DNA of 64,000 bases from Phlebiopsis flavidoalba (GCA_035772785.1 JAOCPU010000007.1:624001-688000), one strand, 5' to 3'. Positions 33,663-45,252 are shown, numbered from the stretch's first letter. Program-made: numbers and translations. The notes: generated by a model not told the origin, from the sequence alone.

Positions 33663-34714
33663 ACACGGTGGTTGTTACCTCTCTGCTTACCGTTCCTTGC
33701 CTTTTTTCTGACTACTTCGGACTGCTTCAGCCTGCTTCTTACCCGCTTCTTACTACCCCTCTTACCACCGTCCTCCGCGCCCTTCCTGATCCGGCCCGCC
33801 ACCAAGCACCCGCTGATCGTGCCTGGCCGCCGCCGCCTTCCCCACACGACCAAATGTCGTCGGCCACAATACTCATTTTATCTGCACAAACAATACGCAG
33901 CGAGACATGCATCGCGTACATACCGGGAGCCCCTGTCTGTCGATGCTACGACCCCCGCCTCGCAGTCTCGGCCTCGACGCTCTCGGCACACCCTGCACTG
34001 TGCCCTGCACGACCCTCCGAGGATTCCTCTCGGCTTAGAACATCTTCAGGGAGAGCCAGGGCAGGACACGATCTGCCCGCAGGAAAACCCGAGGCCAACT
34101 GCACCCCCATGTCATAGCACGTCCCAGCACATGTCCTTATCTCGCCGCCCGCAGCCGCGGTGGCGTCCCCTGTTCTCTGGCACGCCGCGTCGCTCGGCAG
34201 ACGCGGTCGGTCGAGGCGCAGGCGGAGGGGGGTGGCGCGTGACTCGGCGGCGGGGCTGCACCGACAAGGCCGACGGACGGCCGTGCGCGCGAGGCATCTG
34301 CCCGCCATTACCGTGAGATGGGCTCTTCGATAAGAGTGGGCAATTTCGGGGGGCTGCCCCCCCCCCCCCCCCGTCGGGCCGTCCTGCGCGCCGGGCGTAA
34401 TGCGCGGACGCTCGGATGGGGCTGCGCGTGTGTGGGAGCGGGCGGGCTGGTTGGGGACTTGTCCAGAGGCGTGTTGGTTAAAGTTACGAAAAGCCATCTG
34501 CACAATGCGGTAGAAAGCAGCCATGAATTACACACCCATATATTATGACGCGGATCGAGTGTCAATGAAAGCAGAGACGGCGCAGAGGGAAAAACCACGC
34601 GCGGCGCCCGACGCTCTGTTGTTTGCGCATGCTTGACGCATGCCCGCCCTCGGGACTTGCCGTCCAACCGAGTCGCTCGGCCTGCACCCGCTCTGCAGAC
34701 GACCACCGACCGCC
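33663..34714. other. Intergenic region with a 16-base C run
   Basis: No gene is recognised. A run of 16 C lies at 34357-34372, and the surrounding sequence is GC-rich. It should hold distal promoter elements of the transporter and the promoter of the gene starting at 34715. Confidence 0.4.
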
Positions 34715-35841
34715 ATGCTCGCCCTGCTCCGCGCATCCCACAGCTGCCGACACCCAGCGCACACACTGTCGCACAAGCCTCCCGTAGCGTGCCAGCGCTG
34801 CGTGCGCTCCATGCGACACCCGTCGGTACGTGTCCTGTCACTTTTCCGGACCACAACCACGCCTACTCAGACTCTGCCCTCCTCCTCGCTCTGCTACACG
34901 CACTGCAGCCCTGAAAGAAGAAGAAAAAGGCCGCAGCGGGCGACGATCTGGTCGGCGAGGACGCCTTCGCCGACGACGCAGCCGACGACCTCTTCAGCAC
35001 CGCACACCCTCCACCCGTCCCTTCAGACACCCGACAACACCAACCGCAGACCCACACCCCCGACGGCAAGCTGACCCCCGCGGCGCGCCTCGCGCGCTTC
35101 GACGCCCTCCGCACGCTCGATCGAGGAGCACAGCGGCACACACCCCGCGCGCGCGGCGCGCGCGCCGCCCCGAGCAGCTCCGCAACAGCGCAGGTCAGGG
35201 CGAAACCTGTTCGGCCTCGCGAGCGACGCGGCGCAGCTGCAGGCCGCCCGGTGTGGACCTCATCCCGCGCTGGCGCGACGCGAAAGAGCAAGGATTTTTA
35301 ACGCCTTCACGCCGCCATGGCCGAGGCGCTCGTCCGTGCGTCCTCTCCCCGCCCCTCCCTTTTTCATCAGCTAAAGAGGAACAAAGCCGGTGCACGAAGA
35401 GCTCGCGGGCCGCCCCGCTCGCGCTGCACGTTGACTTCGCCCGCCACCGCGCGAAATACGGGGGTGGATATACCGTAGTGTGGGCGCCGCCCGCGCGCTG
35501 CTCCGTGCGCTGCGCGGAGAGCCGCTGCACGCGAGAGCGCAGGACGCTCGTCGGCGCTCCTCCCCGCGTACGGACTGCACCCCCGCGGAGGCCGACCCGC
35601 TCGCGTGTGCGCTGCTCGCGGCGGCGTGTCCTGCGCGCGGACGCGCCGGAGGCGGGCGAGGCGGCGGGCGAGCTGCGTGCGTGCGTTGAGGGAGGCGTTG
35701 AAGGGCGAGGTGCAGGTAAAGGGGCGGGAGGGCGTGTGGCTTGCGGAGGCGCTTGAGACGGTGGAGGGCGCGTTGAGGGAAAGGGGGGAGGCGTGCGAGT
35801 GGGTGGGGGAGTGGCGGGTGAGGAATCCGGTGTTGGCGTAG
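34715..35841 (+). CDS. Probable mitochondrial protein (hypothetical, helical-repeat type)
   Basis: The start MLALLRASHSCRHP (ATG 34715) is a basic, Ser/His-rich leader that looks like a mitochondrial presequence. It is followed by an intron with donor GTACGT. Exon 2 has an acidic block (GDDLVGEDAFADDAADDLFS) and then KLTPAARLARFDALR. After frame breaks the chain reads LIPRWRDAKE, an intron with CATCAG acceptor, then LHVFARHRAKYG-like residues, GAARALLRALRGEPL, EADPLACALLAAACP, and the end EGVWLAEALETVEGALRERG and WVGEWRVRNPVLA, stop 35839-35841. The Ala/Leu helical-repeat pattern recalls mitoribosomal or PPR-like assembly proteins (for example mS27-like), but I cannot name it. At least four frame breaks occur in this GC-rich tract. 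Confidence 0.5.
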
Positions 35842-36101
35842 TGTCGTCTTAGAGTTGATGTGTGGTTTTCGCTGCTGGTGTATGGCCTGCTTCGCCATAG
35901 GAAAATGCATTCCACGCAGGTTTTCTTTCTTTTTATTATTCAAAGCGTGGGCGAGGCCAGGTTGGTCCATAAGATCGACCACGCGCATGTGTGGCTCCTC
36001 GTACTACTACACCCTATCTCATCACACCGGCGAAATCGCGTAATACTGTCGCGTGAGAGACGCCCCGCCCGGGATCCTCTCACCCGCCGCACACCGACCC
36101 A

Positions 36102-38188
36102 ATGTCGGCTTCTCCACTTGCCTCCGCCCACCCTGTCGCCGCGGCCAGACGACGAGGCCGCGCCGCTGCTCGACGGCGAGCGCACCCGCCGCATACGGCA
36201 CCTCCGCGCCCGCTGACGTCGCACCAAGCCAGCGGGCTCGCCGCTCACAAATTCGTGAGTACCGCGTCCCCCTCAAATGAGTAGGCAGAGGAGCTGAGGA
36301 AGGCGCGAGATTGTGCCGATGTTCGATAGGCATCTTCCTCGCTGCGATGGACGGGACGGTAAGTCGTCGCGGCGTCGTACGCGCGCATCGGGAGCGAGCT
36401 GGCGCCATCTCCAGAACACGAGCTGGATCGCGACAGGGTACATGCTCATGCTCACGAGCTTTCCAGCCGCTGTACGGCAAGGTGCGTGACGTCGTGCCCT
36501 CGCTCGTGCGCGTGCTGAATGAAGGGCGTAGTTGAGTGATATCTTTGGAGGATGAAGAGCTGTTTGGTGTTTTCGTATGCCGTGTTTTGCGCTCGGGTGT
36601 CTGTTCTGTGGCCTCGCGAGGAATATGACGGAGCTGGTGGCGGCGAGGGCGTTGGCGGGGGTTGGAGGGGGGGTGATTGGTGGAGGGTGGTATGTCGACG
36701 TGCGTCGCTTGAGCCCATTGCGGAGCGTGTATTGACGAGAGATTCTAGCGGTTTGCGTCTATCATCATGTCCGACGTCGTAACCCCTACGCGAACGAGGT
36801 ACATGGCAAGGTGCGTCCACCACGGAAACGATTGAACTACACACCACTGACCGCCCACAGGTGTAGCAAACATGGTCTTCGCGTCCGGCCAAGCAGCTGG
36901 CGCCCCCGCTCGGCGGCTACCTCGCCGACACCCTCGGCTGGCGCGGTTCCTTCCTCCTCCAGGTGCCCCTCGCGCTCGCCGCGGTCCTCGTCCGCCGCCC
37001 TCGCGCTGCGCCTGCCCGCGCGGCCCGCAGAAGACCTCCGCGCGAAGCTGCGCCGCGTCGACTTTGCCGGCGCCGCCGCGCTCGTCGCGGGCGTGTTCGC
37101 GCTCCTGCTCGCGCTCGACCGCGGGTGGCAACGTCGCGTGGGCGGACGCGCGCACGCTTGGGTGCCTTGCCGCGGCGCTGGCGCTCCTCGCGCTGTTTGC
37201 GTGGATCGAGCTGTCGTGTCGCGGCGGAGCCGTTTGCGCCGCGCGAGATCGTCGGGAGCCGTGCGCTTGCGGCGAGCTATGCGGCGAATTTTCTTTGGCG
37301 CGGGTACGCCCACTGCGCTTGCGTTTCTTGTGACGCTGTTTCTTCCAGGCTGTGCGTGGCGCGAGCGCGGCGGACGCGGGCGTGGTGCTGCTTGCTGCGG
37401 TGCCGTTTTGGGGTTGGAGGGAGTTTGTTTGGTGGGCTGATGATGCAGCGCACGGGGAAGTATTATTGGGCTTACGGTTATAACGCTGGGTATGATGGTG
37501 CTGGGGCAGGTGCTGGTTCCTGTGTTTTCGGGGATTTGGGTGTATTTCGTATGCCGGACTCGTTGTTGGTCAGTGCTCAGAACTTTGGGTCTCGTATTTC
37601 TGCTGACGGTGTTTCTAGGCTTGTGCTTTAGTGGATTTGGAAGGTCGGTATGCGCTCTTCAGTGGTTCGTGGAATGTCTCTAATGTTGATGCTGATTATA
37701 GGGACTGGAATAACCACGACCTTGATCTCGCTCATAGCCAACGCAGGGCCAGAAAACCAGGCTGTCGCCACAGCCGGCACGTACCCTCTCATCCTGCATT
37801 TACCTTCTTGCTCACTCCCTACACAGTATCTTACCTCTTCAGATCCCTCGGCACAGTCGTCTGGCTCTCGCTCTCCACAACACTCATGCAAGACACCCTG
37901 CGGCACCTCCTCTACAAACGACTCACAGGCGAAGACGTCGACGCGGTCCGCCCCTTCTCCTCTTCCCCGCCACATGCACTGACGAGGCCTGCAGATCATC
38001 CGCCCGCGTGCGCGAAAGCCTCACGTACATCGGCGACGAGCTCGAGCCGCACGGTGCGCGCGACGGTCGTCGCGGCGTACGCGGACGCGATCCACGTCGC
38101 GATGGGCTTCCTCTGTGCCGTCAGCGTCTGCGCGGTCGTCGCGGGGCGTTGCATCTTCATCAAGGAGGTGCCGCTCTCGAAAAAGTGA
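36102..38188 (+). CDS. MFS transporter, 14-helix drug:H+ antiporter / vacuolar basic amino-acid type
   Basis: The likely start is MSASPLASAHPVAA (36102), followed by the acidic dileucine-like DDEAAPLLDGERT common in vacuolar members of this family. Helix 1 has IGIFLAAMDGT, continuing across an intron into VVASYARIGSEL, WIATGYMLMLTSF and QPLYGK. MFS motif A, SDIFGRK-like, is split by an intron near 36480-36540. Next are NMTELVAARALAGVGGG and SDVV, then FAAGQAAGAPLGGYLADTLGW (about 36870-36930), the antiporter motif region. The second half shows LVAGVFALLLALDRG, ALALLALFAWIEL, PFAPREIVGSRALAASYAAN and GGSLFGGLMMQRTGKYYW. The C-terminus reads FRSLGTVVWLSLSTTLMQDT and VRATVVAAYADAIHVAMGFL, ending EVPLSKK, stop 38186-38188. 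Many one-base breaks are present; the substrate is unknown. Confidence 0.82.
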
Positions 38189-38889
38189 CCGCGGCTGCTG
38201 TTTTGGATTATTGTTTTTTTTATATGGTAGATGCGCTGTTTGTGGTCGAATTCGGAGCGCGTGCTGGTGTGTTGCCTGCGCAAAGCGGTAGCGAACGCGG
38301 GTAAGTTGTTGCCTGCCTACAAAGCGGCTGCGACGATTCGGAGGGCAGCGTCTGCACCCGACCAAGAAAAGGGGTTGTTGCGACGCCTCCGTCGCCTACG
38401 CGCCCGTCAAGAAAGTGGCTGTTGCCTCGACCTCGTAGGCAATACTCGACCAGTAGGCAGTGTTTGCTCCTAGAGAAAGCGAGTCGTGACGTCTCGGCGG
38501 CAGCCTTTGTTCTCCGCTTACGTGGTATGATGATAGCTGCCGCACAGACTCTCGCTTCAATGTTCGTCTCACGGCTTATGCGACTATTGTCTTTCTCCAC
38601 GATGCAAGCCCCGTACATTGTACTCGAGGTTGCTCGCCGTCGTCATCGAACGGTACGCCACATACACCGGCCCGGGCGACTACTACGTACATAGAAGTTG
38701 GTCCGTCATCACATCTCTGAGCCCCCCCCCTGTGTTTTGGCGGCTAGCATTACGGCAACGTCGTGATGCCTGTTTGCGGCGAGAAGACGATGGTCTGCAG
38801 CGTGCCCTCGGGTATAACTGCCAGGCAGACCGCCCGTCCCCCGCACTGTACACTTTCCGCTTTTTCTCTCGGGGGGGGGGGGGCGTACG
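38189..38889. promoter_or_regulatory. Intergenic region; 5' part of duplicated unit A and a 13-base G run
   Basis: It holds the 3' flank of the MFS gene and, from about 38480, the upstream part of the duplicated unit that recurs from about 41605. Conservation of this non-coding part between units suggests it includes the pseudokinase promoter. A G run (13) at 38871-38883 sits just before the assumed start. Confidence 0.4.
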
Positions 38890-41415
38890 ATGCTGCCGGC
38901 TCAACAAGAACACGCAAGGCCATGAGATGGTCGGGGCGGAGTCCTTAGGTGTCCGGTCTGTCCCTCTTCGCAGAGGCGTCGGCAAATTCCGGGGGCCGAT
39001 ATACTACCCAAATTGGTGAAGTCGATATATGAGAAGGTGAAGAAGGCCAGGGAGCTCAAGGTGTCGTCCGAATTCCTCTTTAGAAAGTCGACATGGTTAC
39101 TGAACCCCAATAGGAAGAGCTGTTGGGGGTTGCACAGAGAATGTGGGGCGCTTCTAGAGGCTTTCGATGCCCATTGCCAGTATATGCTGCGTCGGGATTG
39201 GACAGAGATGACTATTGCCCCCGTCGAGGACACACACGACAGTGAGTTCCTGTAGCTTCTGCACGCGTCGCCCCGCTGACGGTACTCGCCAGGGTCCTGG
39301 AGTTTGTGTCTCGAAAAACTCGATGGCCTATTTCTCTCATGGCTTTTTAAACGATTTTGTGCGCATTTATCCTGAGTCCTTAGTGCTTGGCTACTGTTTT
39401 GACCTTGAACGCAGTCCTCAGACAGAGCGTGATCAAGGACGACCCTATAGCAGTTTTGCAACAAGAAAGATAGCCGAGGCGATCGAGCTTTTGCAGGTGA
39501 GGATGTGGCGTAAACTACTATACTATCCCTCTAAATGTTCAGATAAAGCTCCCTCCAGGTTCGAAACGGTTGCAAAGCCATAGAACAAGGCGCAGATACC
39601 AATGACAAGCTAAACCTCATCGTGGAGCTGTTACACCGTGGACAGAATCCTGAGCGCTTCCCCGAGGTATGTCGCCTGAAGGGGAGTCGTCAGAAGCCAA
39701 ACGAGACACAACAGGTGATCAACGCTCTTCTTCAGTAACAAGCATATACTCATGGATACTACGTTGTCTTGCAGGTGATCCTCGATATGGACGCCGACAA
39801 GGATAGACCGGACGCGGATCTACAGGTTGCAGGCATGAAGGTCTCCCGTGCGCAGTTTCAACGTCATATACTCTGATCTCGTCGACTATCTCGAAACCCT
39901 CGAGAAGTACACAGGGAAAGGCCCAGAAAATACCAACCTGGGGAACCGTGTCTCTCTTGTAAATAAGAGTCCCCTAACGGAGGGGACCCTATACACGTAC
40001 CTGTATCAAGGCATGTATTGTGGGAAGCTGGTCAGTGGCCTTTTGCACCTCCTTTGCGGCCTCGCTACGGTGTTGTTAAGGTGGCGGTCAAATCTTTGAA
40101 GGCACTCAACAACGACGAGGATATCCTCGAGAGAGGAAAAAAGGTAGATCTAATTTGCCACTGCCTGTGGAGATTTTTACCGAGAGCCCGATAGCGCTTT
40201 CTGCAAGAGTTTGGGGTGGGTGGTCGACACTGCAGCACTCTAACATCCATCCCTTTCTTGGCTGGACTGACGCGTGTACTGGCTTAGGATATGTGGCTAT
40301 GGTCAGTCGGCCGGTGATGATCAGCGGCCACTCACTGGTAAAGCTGATGCGTCGTTACTATTCAGGTTTCTCCCTGGCGAGAGAATGGAGACATAATGCG
40401 GTAAGATTCATTTATTCCATTAATCCTTTGTATATGTAATCTGAATTATTTATTATCAGCTACTGTAAGCGGTATCCAGACGCGAATAAATATCACCTAG
40501 TAAGTATCACATACTCAACTTTAATCATTCATTGCGTTGGCGACAAGAACTCACTGGACATAGCTTGCAGGTGCAGCAGCTGGGCTACAGTACTTACACG
40601 GAGTCAAGAACATAGTTCATGGCAGTAGTAAGTCCCTCGATTTACGTGTTGGTTGCTCTACTCTAAGTTTTCAACAGTAAGAGGGGTGCGTCACTCGGCG
40701 ACATCAGGCGTTACATAAACTACTTTACTGACAGAATATGTAGAGCCCAACATACTTATCACAGATCAGGTAGCTACACTCATTCATGAGTATTTTCTCT
40801 TTGGGGGCTCACCAAAGCTGGGCAGGGCGAGGCCGTCCTCACTGACTTTTCCGTTTCGGAAATCTGCAAGGACCTCACCTCGACCATGTCTGAACTCTCC
40901 CACACACGCACTCCCTGCCTTCAGTGGCAAGCCATCGAGGTTATCCTGGAAAGCAAGAGCCCGTCACTGAAATCGGACATCTGGTCTATGGCCATGACTA
41001 TGCTGCAGGTGTTCACCATGAAGAAACCATTGGTGGGAGAGATCAAGGCAGACTATCTGATCATCACCTTCTATCAGTCCAGGCAAAATCGCCCGAAGAG
41101 GCCCGGGATAACCTGTGGGTGACGGATGCGATATGGGGGTTTATGCAGCAGTGCTGGCAAACCGAGCCTGAGCTACGTCCGAATGCCTCTCAAGTGCTGG
41201 AAACCCTCCAGCAAGCGGAAGCGGCGTATGTTCCACCTGATGCAGATTCTTCATAGTACTATGGTTCTCAGCATCGTGTATTCTTCATCACAACGGACAT
41301 CTCGGACATTTGTACATACTATGTAAACAGCTCTGATGTAATGACAAGGCTTTGATTTGCTTGAGCCTGCATGGCGAAGCATAGAACCTTCCTATTTAGG
41401 TAGTTTGATGTCCTG
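38480..41415 (+). repeat. Tandem duplication, unit A (about 2.9 kb)
   Basis: This unit and unit B match along their whole length with the same order of upstream region, gene and 3' flank. Marker words include CGTGACGTC (38485 and 41606), ACGTCATATA (39861 and 43001) and the shared 3' flank ACCTTCCTATTTAGG (about 41388 and 44528). The offset grows from about 3,120 to 3,140 through small indels. Units are clearly diverged, so the duplication is not recent. Confidence 0.85.
38890..41256 (+). CDS. Pseudokinase with N-terminal helical bundle, MLKL-like layout (copy A)
   Basis: The start near ATG 38890 is tentative. The N-terminal region reads GADILPKLVKSIYEKVKKAR, LHRECGALLEAFDAHCQ and ATRKIAEAIELLQVR, a helical, coiled pattern like the MLKL-N/HeLo-like adaptor regions before fungal kinases. 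A linker follows with LIVELLHRGQNPERFPEV and VILDMDADKDRPDAD. The kinase part starts with FNVIYSDLVDYLETLEKYTG and NLGNRVSL, then TEGTLYTYLYQGMYCGKLV in place of a Gly loop. It continues with VAVKSLKALNNDEDILE (Lys kept), GVWSTLQHSNIHPFLGWTD, GLQYLHGVKNIVHGS (HRD Asp replaced by Ser), NILITDQ and AVLTDFSVSEI (DFG is DFS). The C-lobe has SLKSDIWSMAMTMLQVFTMK and GFMQQCWQTEPELRPNASQV, stop 41254-41256. With no catalytic Asp or Gly loop it should not phosphorylate; a binding or switch role is inferred. Frame breaks occur around 40040-40200. Confidence 0.7.
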
Positions 41416-42011
41416 CAGAAAATTGTATGCCAATGAGTGCTCGTGGTTGTCTTTAGAGGCTGAGGGAAGTATTCTTAATACTGACTTATGCTTATTTTAT
41501 GACGAATTACGAACGGGTGTGGTACTGTTGGAAAAGAGCTGTCTTATGCCGAAACTGAAGCGGGCGCGCCGATGTGGTGTTGTTAGAAAGCCTCGGATCG
41601 TGACGCGTGACGTCCAGGCTAGCCGCCTTGTTCTCGCTTGACGTGTTGTGATGAGGGTTGCATAGACTCTAACCTCAATGTCGCCGTCGGAACTATAAGT
41701 TTTCATTGTCCTCCAACGCGACGCAAGCATTGCGCATTGTACTCGATGGCCCCTCGCCGTCGTTACACATTACGCCACATTTCCCAGCCCCGGGCGACTC
41801 CAGAGTAGAAATTGGTCCGTCATCTCATCTCCGAGCCGTGTTCCTTAGCGGTTAATGGCATTACGGCAACGTTGTGATGGCGAAGCTCTTGACCGCGAGA
41901 AACAATGGCCTGCAGCGTGCCCCGAGCCGGGCCATAAGTGCAAAGCGTGCTGCTCGTCTCCCGCGCATTATTCTCTGCTTCTCTCTCTGTGTATGTTTAT
42001 ACCTCACAACA
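41257..42011. promoter_or_regulatory. 3' flank of copy A and upstream region of copy B
   Basis: Non-coding stretch between the two duplicated genes. About 190 bases (41415-41605) are not part of the repeat and mark the junction of the two units. The remaining part matches the region upstream of copy A. Confidence 0.4.
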
Positions 42012-44555
42012 ATGCTACAGCTTAACGAGGACACGCGGGATGTGATAGTGGGCACAGCGAAGCTCATGGGGGCAGCTTTTGCGTCCTTGTCTGGGCACAG
42101 AGGCGGTCGCAGATTCCGGGGGCCGATGCTATCCCAAAAACTCGTGGAGATGATAATGAGAGGGTACAGAAAGCCAAGGAGATCAAGGTGTGTTCTGAGC
42201 CTTCTAAAGGTCGCTTTGGTCGCTGAAATCGAGTAGCAAGAGCTGAGGGAGATCAGTGAGAGGTTGCAACGAGCTCCTGAGAGCTTTCAAACGACCATTG
42301 CAAGTTTCTGAAGAGTCGGAACATCGAGATCGTTTCACATCACCGTCAAGGACACAGACAAGAGTGTGTGAGTATTGCAAACTGCGGGGGTAGTTCGTTC
42401 ATCTCATAGTGCTATCCTAGGGTTTCTGGAGTTTGCTCTCAAAACAATCGATCGATATATACCCTCTAGCTTATGGAGACGAATCAGTACGCGCAAACCT
42501 CCCTGGTATTTACTGTTACCATAATTAACATTGGAGATAGTCACTTTAGGCAAGATCAGTGGGACGATGTGTAACAGCGCCTGTAACAAAAGAGGATAGC
42601 CCGGGCGATCGAAATTTCTCCAGGTGCGGGATGTGGCGTAAACTGCTACACTTTGCCTCGGGTCCCAATACATGTTTCTCCAGATCCGGACTGGTCGTTC
42701 TACAGGCCATACAGGCAAGGTGCAGAAATCCTTGGGGCGACAAATGAAATAAATGAAGGGGGGTCCGAAAAACTGCTGGACAATGCTGGGCAGCGTTCCG
42801 GGCGCTTACGTAACATGTCACCCGAGGAGGGAGCCGCAGACGCGACCAAGGCGCATCAGGTGCCTGGACCCCTCCACCTGCCATGAACTTGTGCTAATCA
42901 TTTCTGCGCAGATGATCCTGGATATGGAAGCCGACAAGGATGGGCCGGACGCGGAACTACGGGTCGCAGGCGTGAAGGTCTCTCTCCGTGCCCAAGTTCA
43001 ACGTCATATACTCTGATCTTGTCGATTATCTTGAGACTCTCGAAAAGTACACCGGGAAACGGCTAGAAAATACCAACCTAGGGAATCGCGTCTCACTTCC
43101 AAACAAGAGTCCCGTAGCGGAGGGGACCCTGTACACGTACCTGTATCAAGGCATGTATCATGGGAAGCTGGTCAGTGACCCTTCGTACCGCCTTTGCGCC
43201 TACGCTCACGATGGGTAGTTGTTCAGAGGAGGTGGCGGTTAAATCTTTGAAGGCGCTTAACAACGACGAGGATATCCTCGAGAGAGGAAGAAAGGTAGAT
43301 ATGATTCGCCACTACTGTGGAGAATCGAGATGTTTTACCAAGAGCCCAATAGCGGTTTCCTGCAAGAGTTCGGGGTGTGGTCGACGCTGCAACATTCTAA
43401 CATTCAGCCCTTTCTTGGCTGGACCGACGCGTGTACTGGGTTGGGATATGTGGCGTTATGGTCAGTCAACGGTGACGATCACTTACCGGTAAAGCTGATG
43501 CGTCATTGCTACTCAGGTTTTCTCCCTGGCGAGAGAATGGAGACATAATGCGGTACGATATCATTCAATCTGCTGCATATATCATCTGAATTATTTTCAG
43601 CTACTGTAAACGGTATCCAAACGCAAATAAATATCATCTAGTAAGTATCACATCCTCGACTTGAACCCTTGAAATTGCTACGGAAACTCACTGGACATAG
43701 CTTGCGGGGGTGCAGCAGCTGGGCTACAGTACTTGCACGGGGTCAAGAATATAGTTCACGGCAGTAGTAAGTCTTGTGATTCACGCTCTGTCACTTCACT
43801 CTGACTTTTCGATAGTAAGAGGGGTGCGTTGCTCGGCCACAGGCATTTGCATAGACCGTTTTACTGACAGAATGGGCAGAGCAACATACTTATCACAGAT
43901 GAGGTAGGGTACATAGATTGTATACTGTCTGTCATCCAGACTCAACAAGACTGCAAGGGCGAAGCTGTTCTCGCAGACTTTTCTGTTTCCGCGATCTGCA
44001 AAGATCTCACATCCACCATGTCCGCACTATCCCACACGCGCACCGCCGTCTCTACAGTGGCAAGCCATCGAGGTTGTTATAGAAAGCAAGAGGCCGTCGC
44101 TAAAAATCGGACATCTGGTCGATGGCCATGACCATGCTGCAGGTCTTCACCATGAGGAAAACCACTGGAGGGAGAGATCAAAGCAGACTATCAGATTTAC
44201 CGCTTCTATCAGTCTGAGCTGAATCGCCCGAAGAGGCCTGCGAATAACCCGTGGGTGTCAGATACATTGTGGGGGTTTATGCAGCAGTGTTGGCCAAACC
44301 GAGCCTGAGCTCCGTCCGAATGCTTCTCGAGTGCTGGAGACCCTCCAGCGCGCGGAAGCGGTGTATGTCCCATCTGATGCAAACTCTGTATAATATCATG
44401 GTTCTCACCATCGTGTATTTTTCGTCATAACGGATTCCACGGAAATTTGTGCAAATTATGTGAATAGCTCTGATGTAATAACAACGCTTTGATTCGCTCG
44501 AGCCTGCGCTCTATAGTGAAGCACAGAACCTTCCTATTTAGGCAGTTGGATGTCC
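41605..44555 (+). repeat. Tandem duplication, unit B (about 2.95 kb)
   Basis: Second copy of the unit described for 38480-41415, in the same orientation. Relative to unit A it carries extra single bases in short homopolymers (for example near 44102, 44160 and 44294) that break the kinase frame. Confidence 0.85.
42012..44393 (+). CDS. Pseudokinase with N-terminal helical bundle, MLKL-like layout (copy B)
   Basis: The start MLQLNEDTRDVIVGTAKLM (ATG 42012) is clearer than in copy A and is followed by GAAFASLSG, GADAIPK and ERVQKAKEIK, the helical N-terminal region. The linker contains MILDMEADKDGPDAELRVAG. The kinase part has FNVIYSDLVDYLETLEKYTG, AEGTLYTYLYQGMYHGKLV, VAVKSLKALNNDEDILERG, FGVWSTLQHSNIQPFLGWTD, GLQYLHGVKNIVHGS, NILITDE and GEAVLADFSVSAICKDL. 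The HRD Asp to Ser and DFG to DFS changes are the same as in copy A, so they pre-date the duplication and were retained. After 44040 three single-base insertions in homopolymers break the C-lobe (SDIWSMAMTMLQVF, ELRPNAS), ending at a stop near 44391-44393. It is either drifting toward a pseudogene or indel-affected. Introns match copy A in position. Confidence 0.65.
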
Positions 44556-44579
44556 CAAAACTGTACTCTAGCCAAATTT

Positions 44580-45252
44580 TCGAGGAGATCAACCTGCGCG
44601 CGGACGATCATGTTGTCCACATCGCTTTTTGCACATTCCACCCCTCCCGACGTTTCAACAAAAGATGGGCCAACCGCTAAAGGCAGAGCCCGAAGAGACA
44701 AGAATACCCGCCCGCGCCGCAGCCCAAGCCAGTTGACGCCAAAGAGCTCTCACAAATCCGCGATGCTATTTTCCAAGCACCGCAAGGCCATTGCATGGCA
44801 GGTGCATCGCTGGCCGCTAGACAAGAGAGTTGTAGACCGCCGGACAAAGATACACCTGCCCAGGTCATACCGCGCGGCGGACGGAGAAGACGTCAAGACT
44901 GTCTGGGCGGGTGGTCCGACCTGAACCAGGTCGTGCACAACCACTACAATCGAGGCCCTCGGTGACGAGGCGCCGCCCGCGCACGTTGCAAACTTTGTGA
45001 CGCCAGATAGTATTACAGTCAAGAGGTGAGTTGTTGGGTTTGTACAGGGAAGATGCAATGAGTAATATGTGCTAGGGCACGAATACCTCGGCCCTGATCC
45101 AAGGATAGCGGGGTACCGCTTTGATCATGTCGGAGAGGTGCATAATCAAGTTTTGGGACAATTTTCTGCAAGACCAGTGGATGGGCAAGAGCAAGTGGCG
45201 GTTTGACGTGAAGATGACGGAGGAAGGGAAGTGGGTGGAGGTAGACGACTAG
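44580..45252 (+). CDS. Unrecognised protein
   Basis: I do not recognise this gene. Readable pieces in order are EINLRADDHVVHIAF (44584-44630), a Pro/Lys linker, VDAKELSQIRDAIFQAPQG (about 44720-44780), EALGDEAPPAHVANFVTPDS (about 44950-45010), and after an intron EYLGPDPRIAGYRFDHVGEV (about 45080-45140). The end is FLQDQWMGKSKWRFDVKMTE followed by EGKWVEVDD, stop 45250-45252. The pieces are in different frames, joined by one-base shifts and one probable intron (donor GTGAGT near 45025). Acidic and aromatic C-terminal residues suggest a compact soluble protein. It converges on the aldolase gene, with about 126 bases between the two stops. Confidence 0.42.

Noticed and set aside
34830..35756. 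308-codon Arg-rich plus-strand frame
   Set aside because: It overlaps the probable mitochondrial protein, whose more protein-like blocks lie in other frames; extreme Arg/Ala content is typical of a GC-rich shadow frame.
38220..38618. Possible minus-strand gene upstream of pseudokinase copy A, with a partial likeness at 41497-41730
   Set aside because: Likeness between the two comes from the shared duplicated upstream region. The frame has different breaks in each copy and no family signal, so non-coding sequence is more likely.
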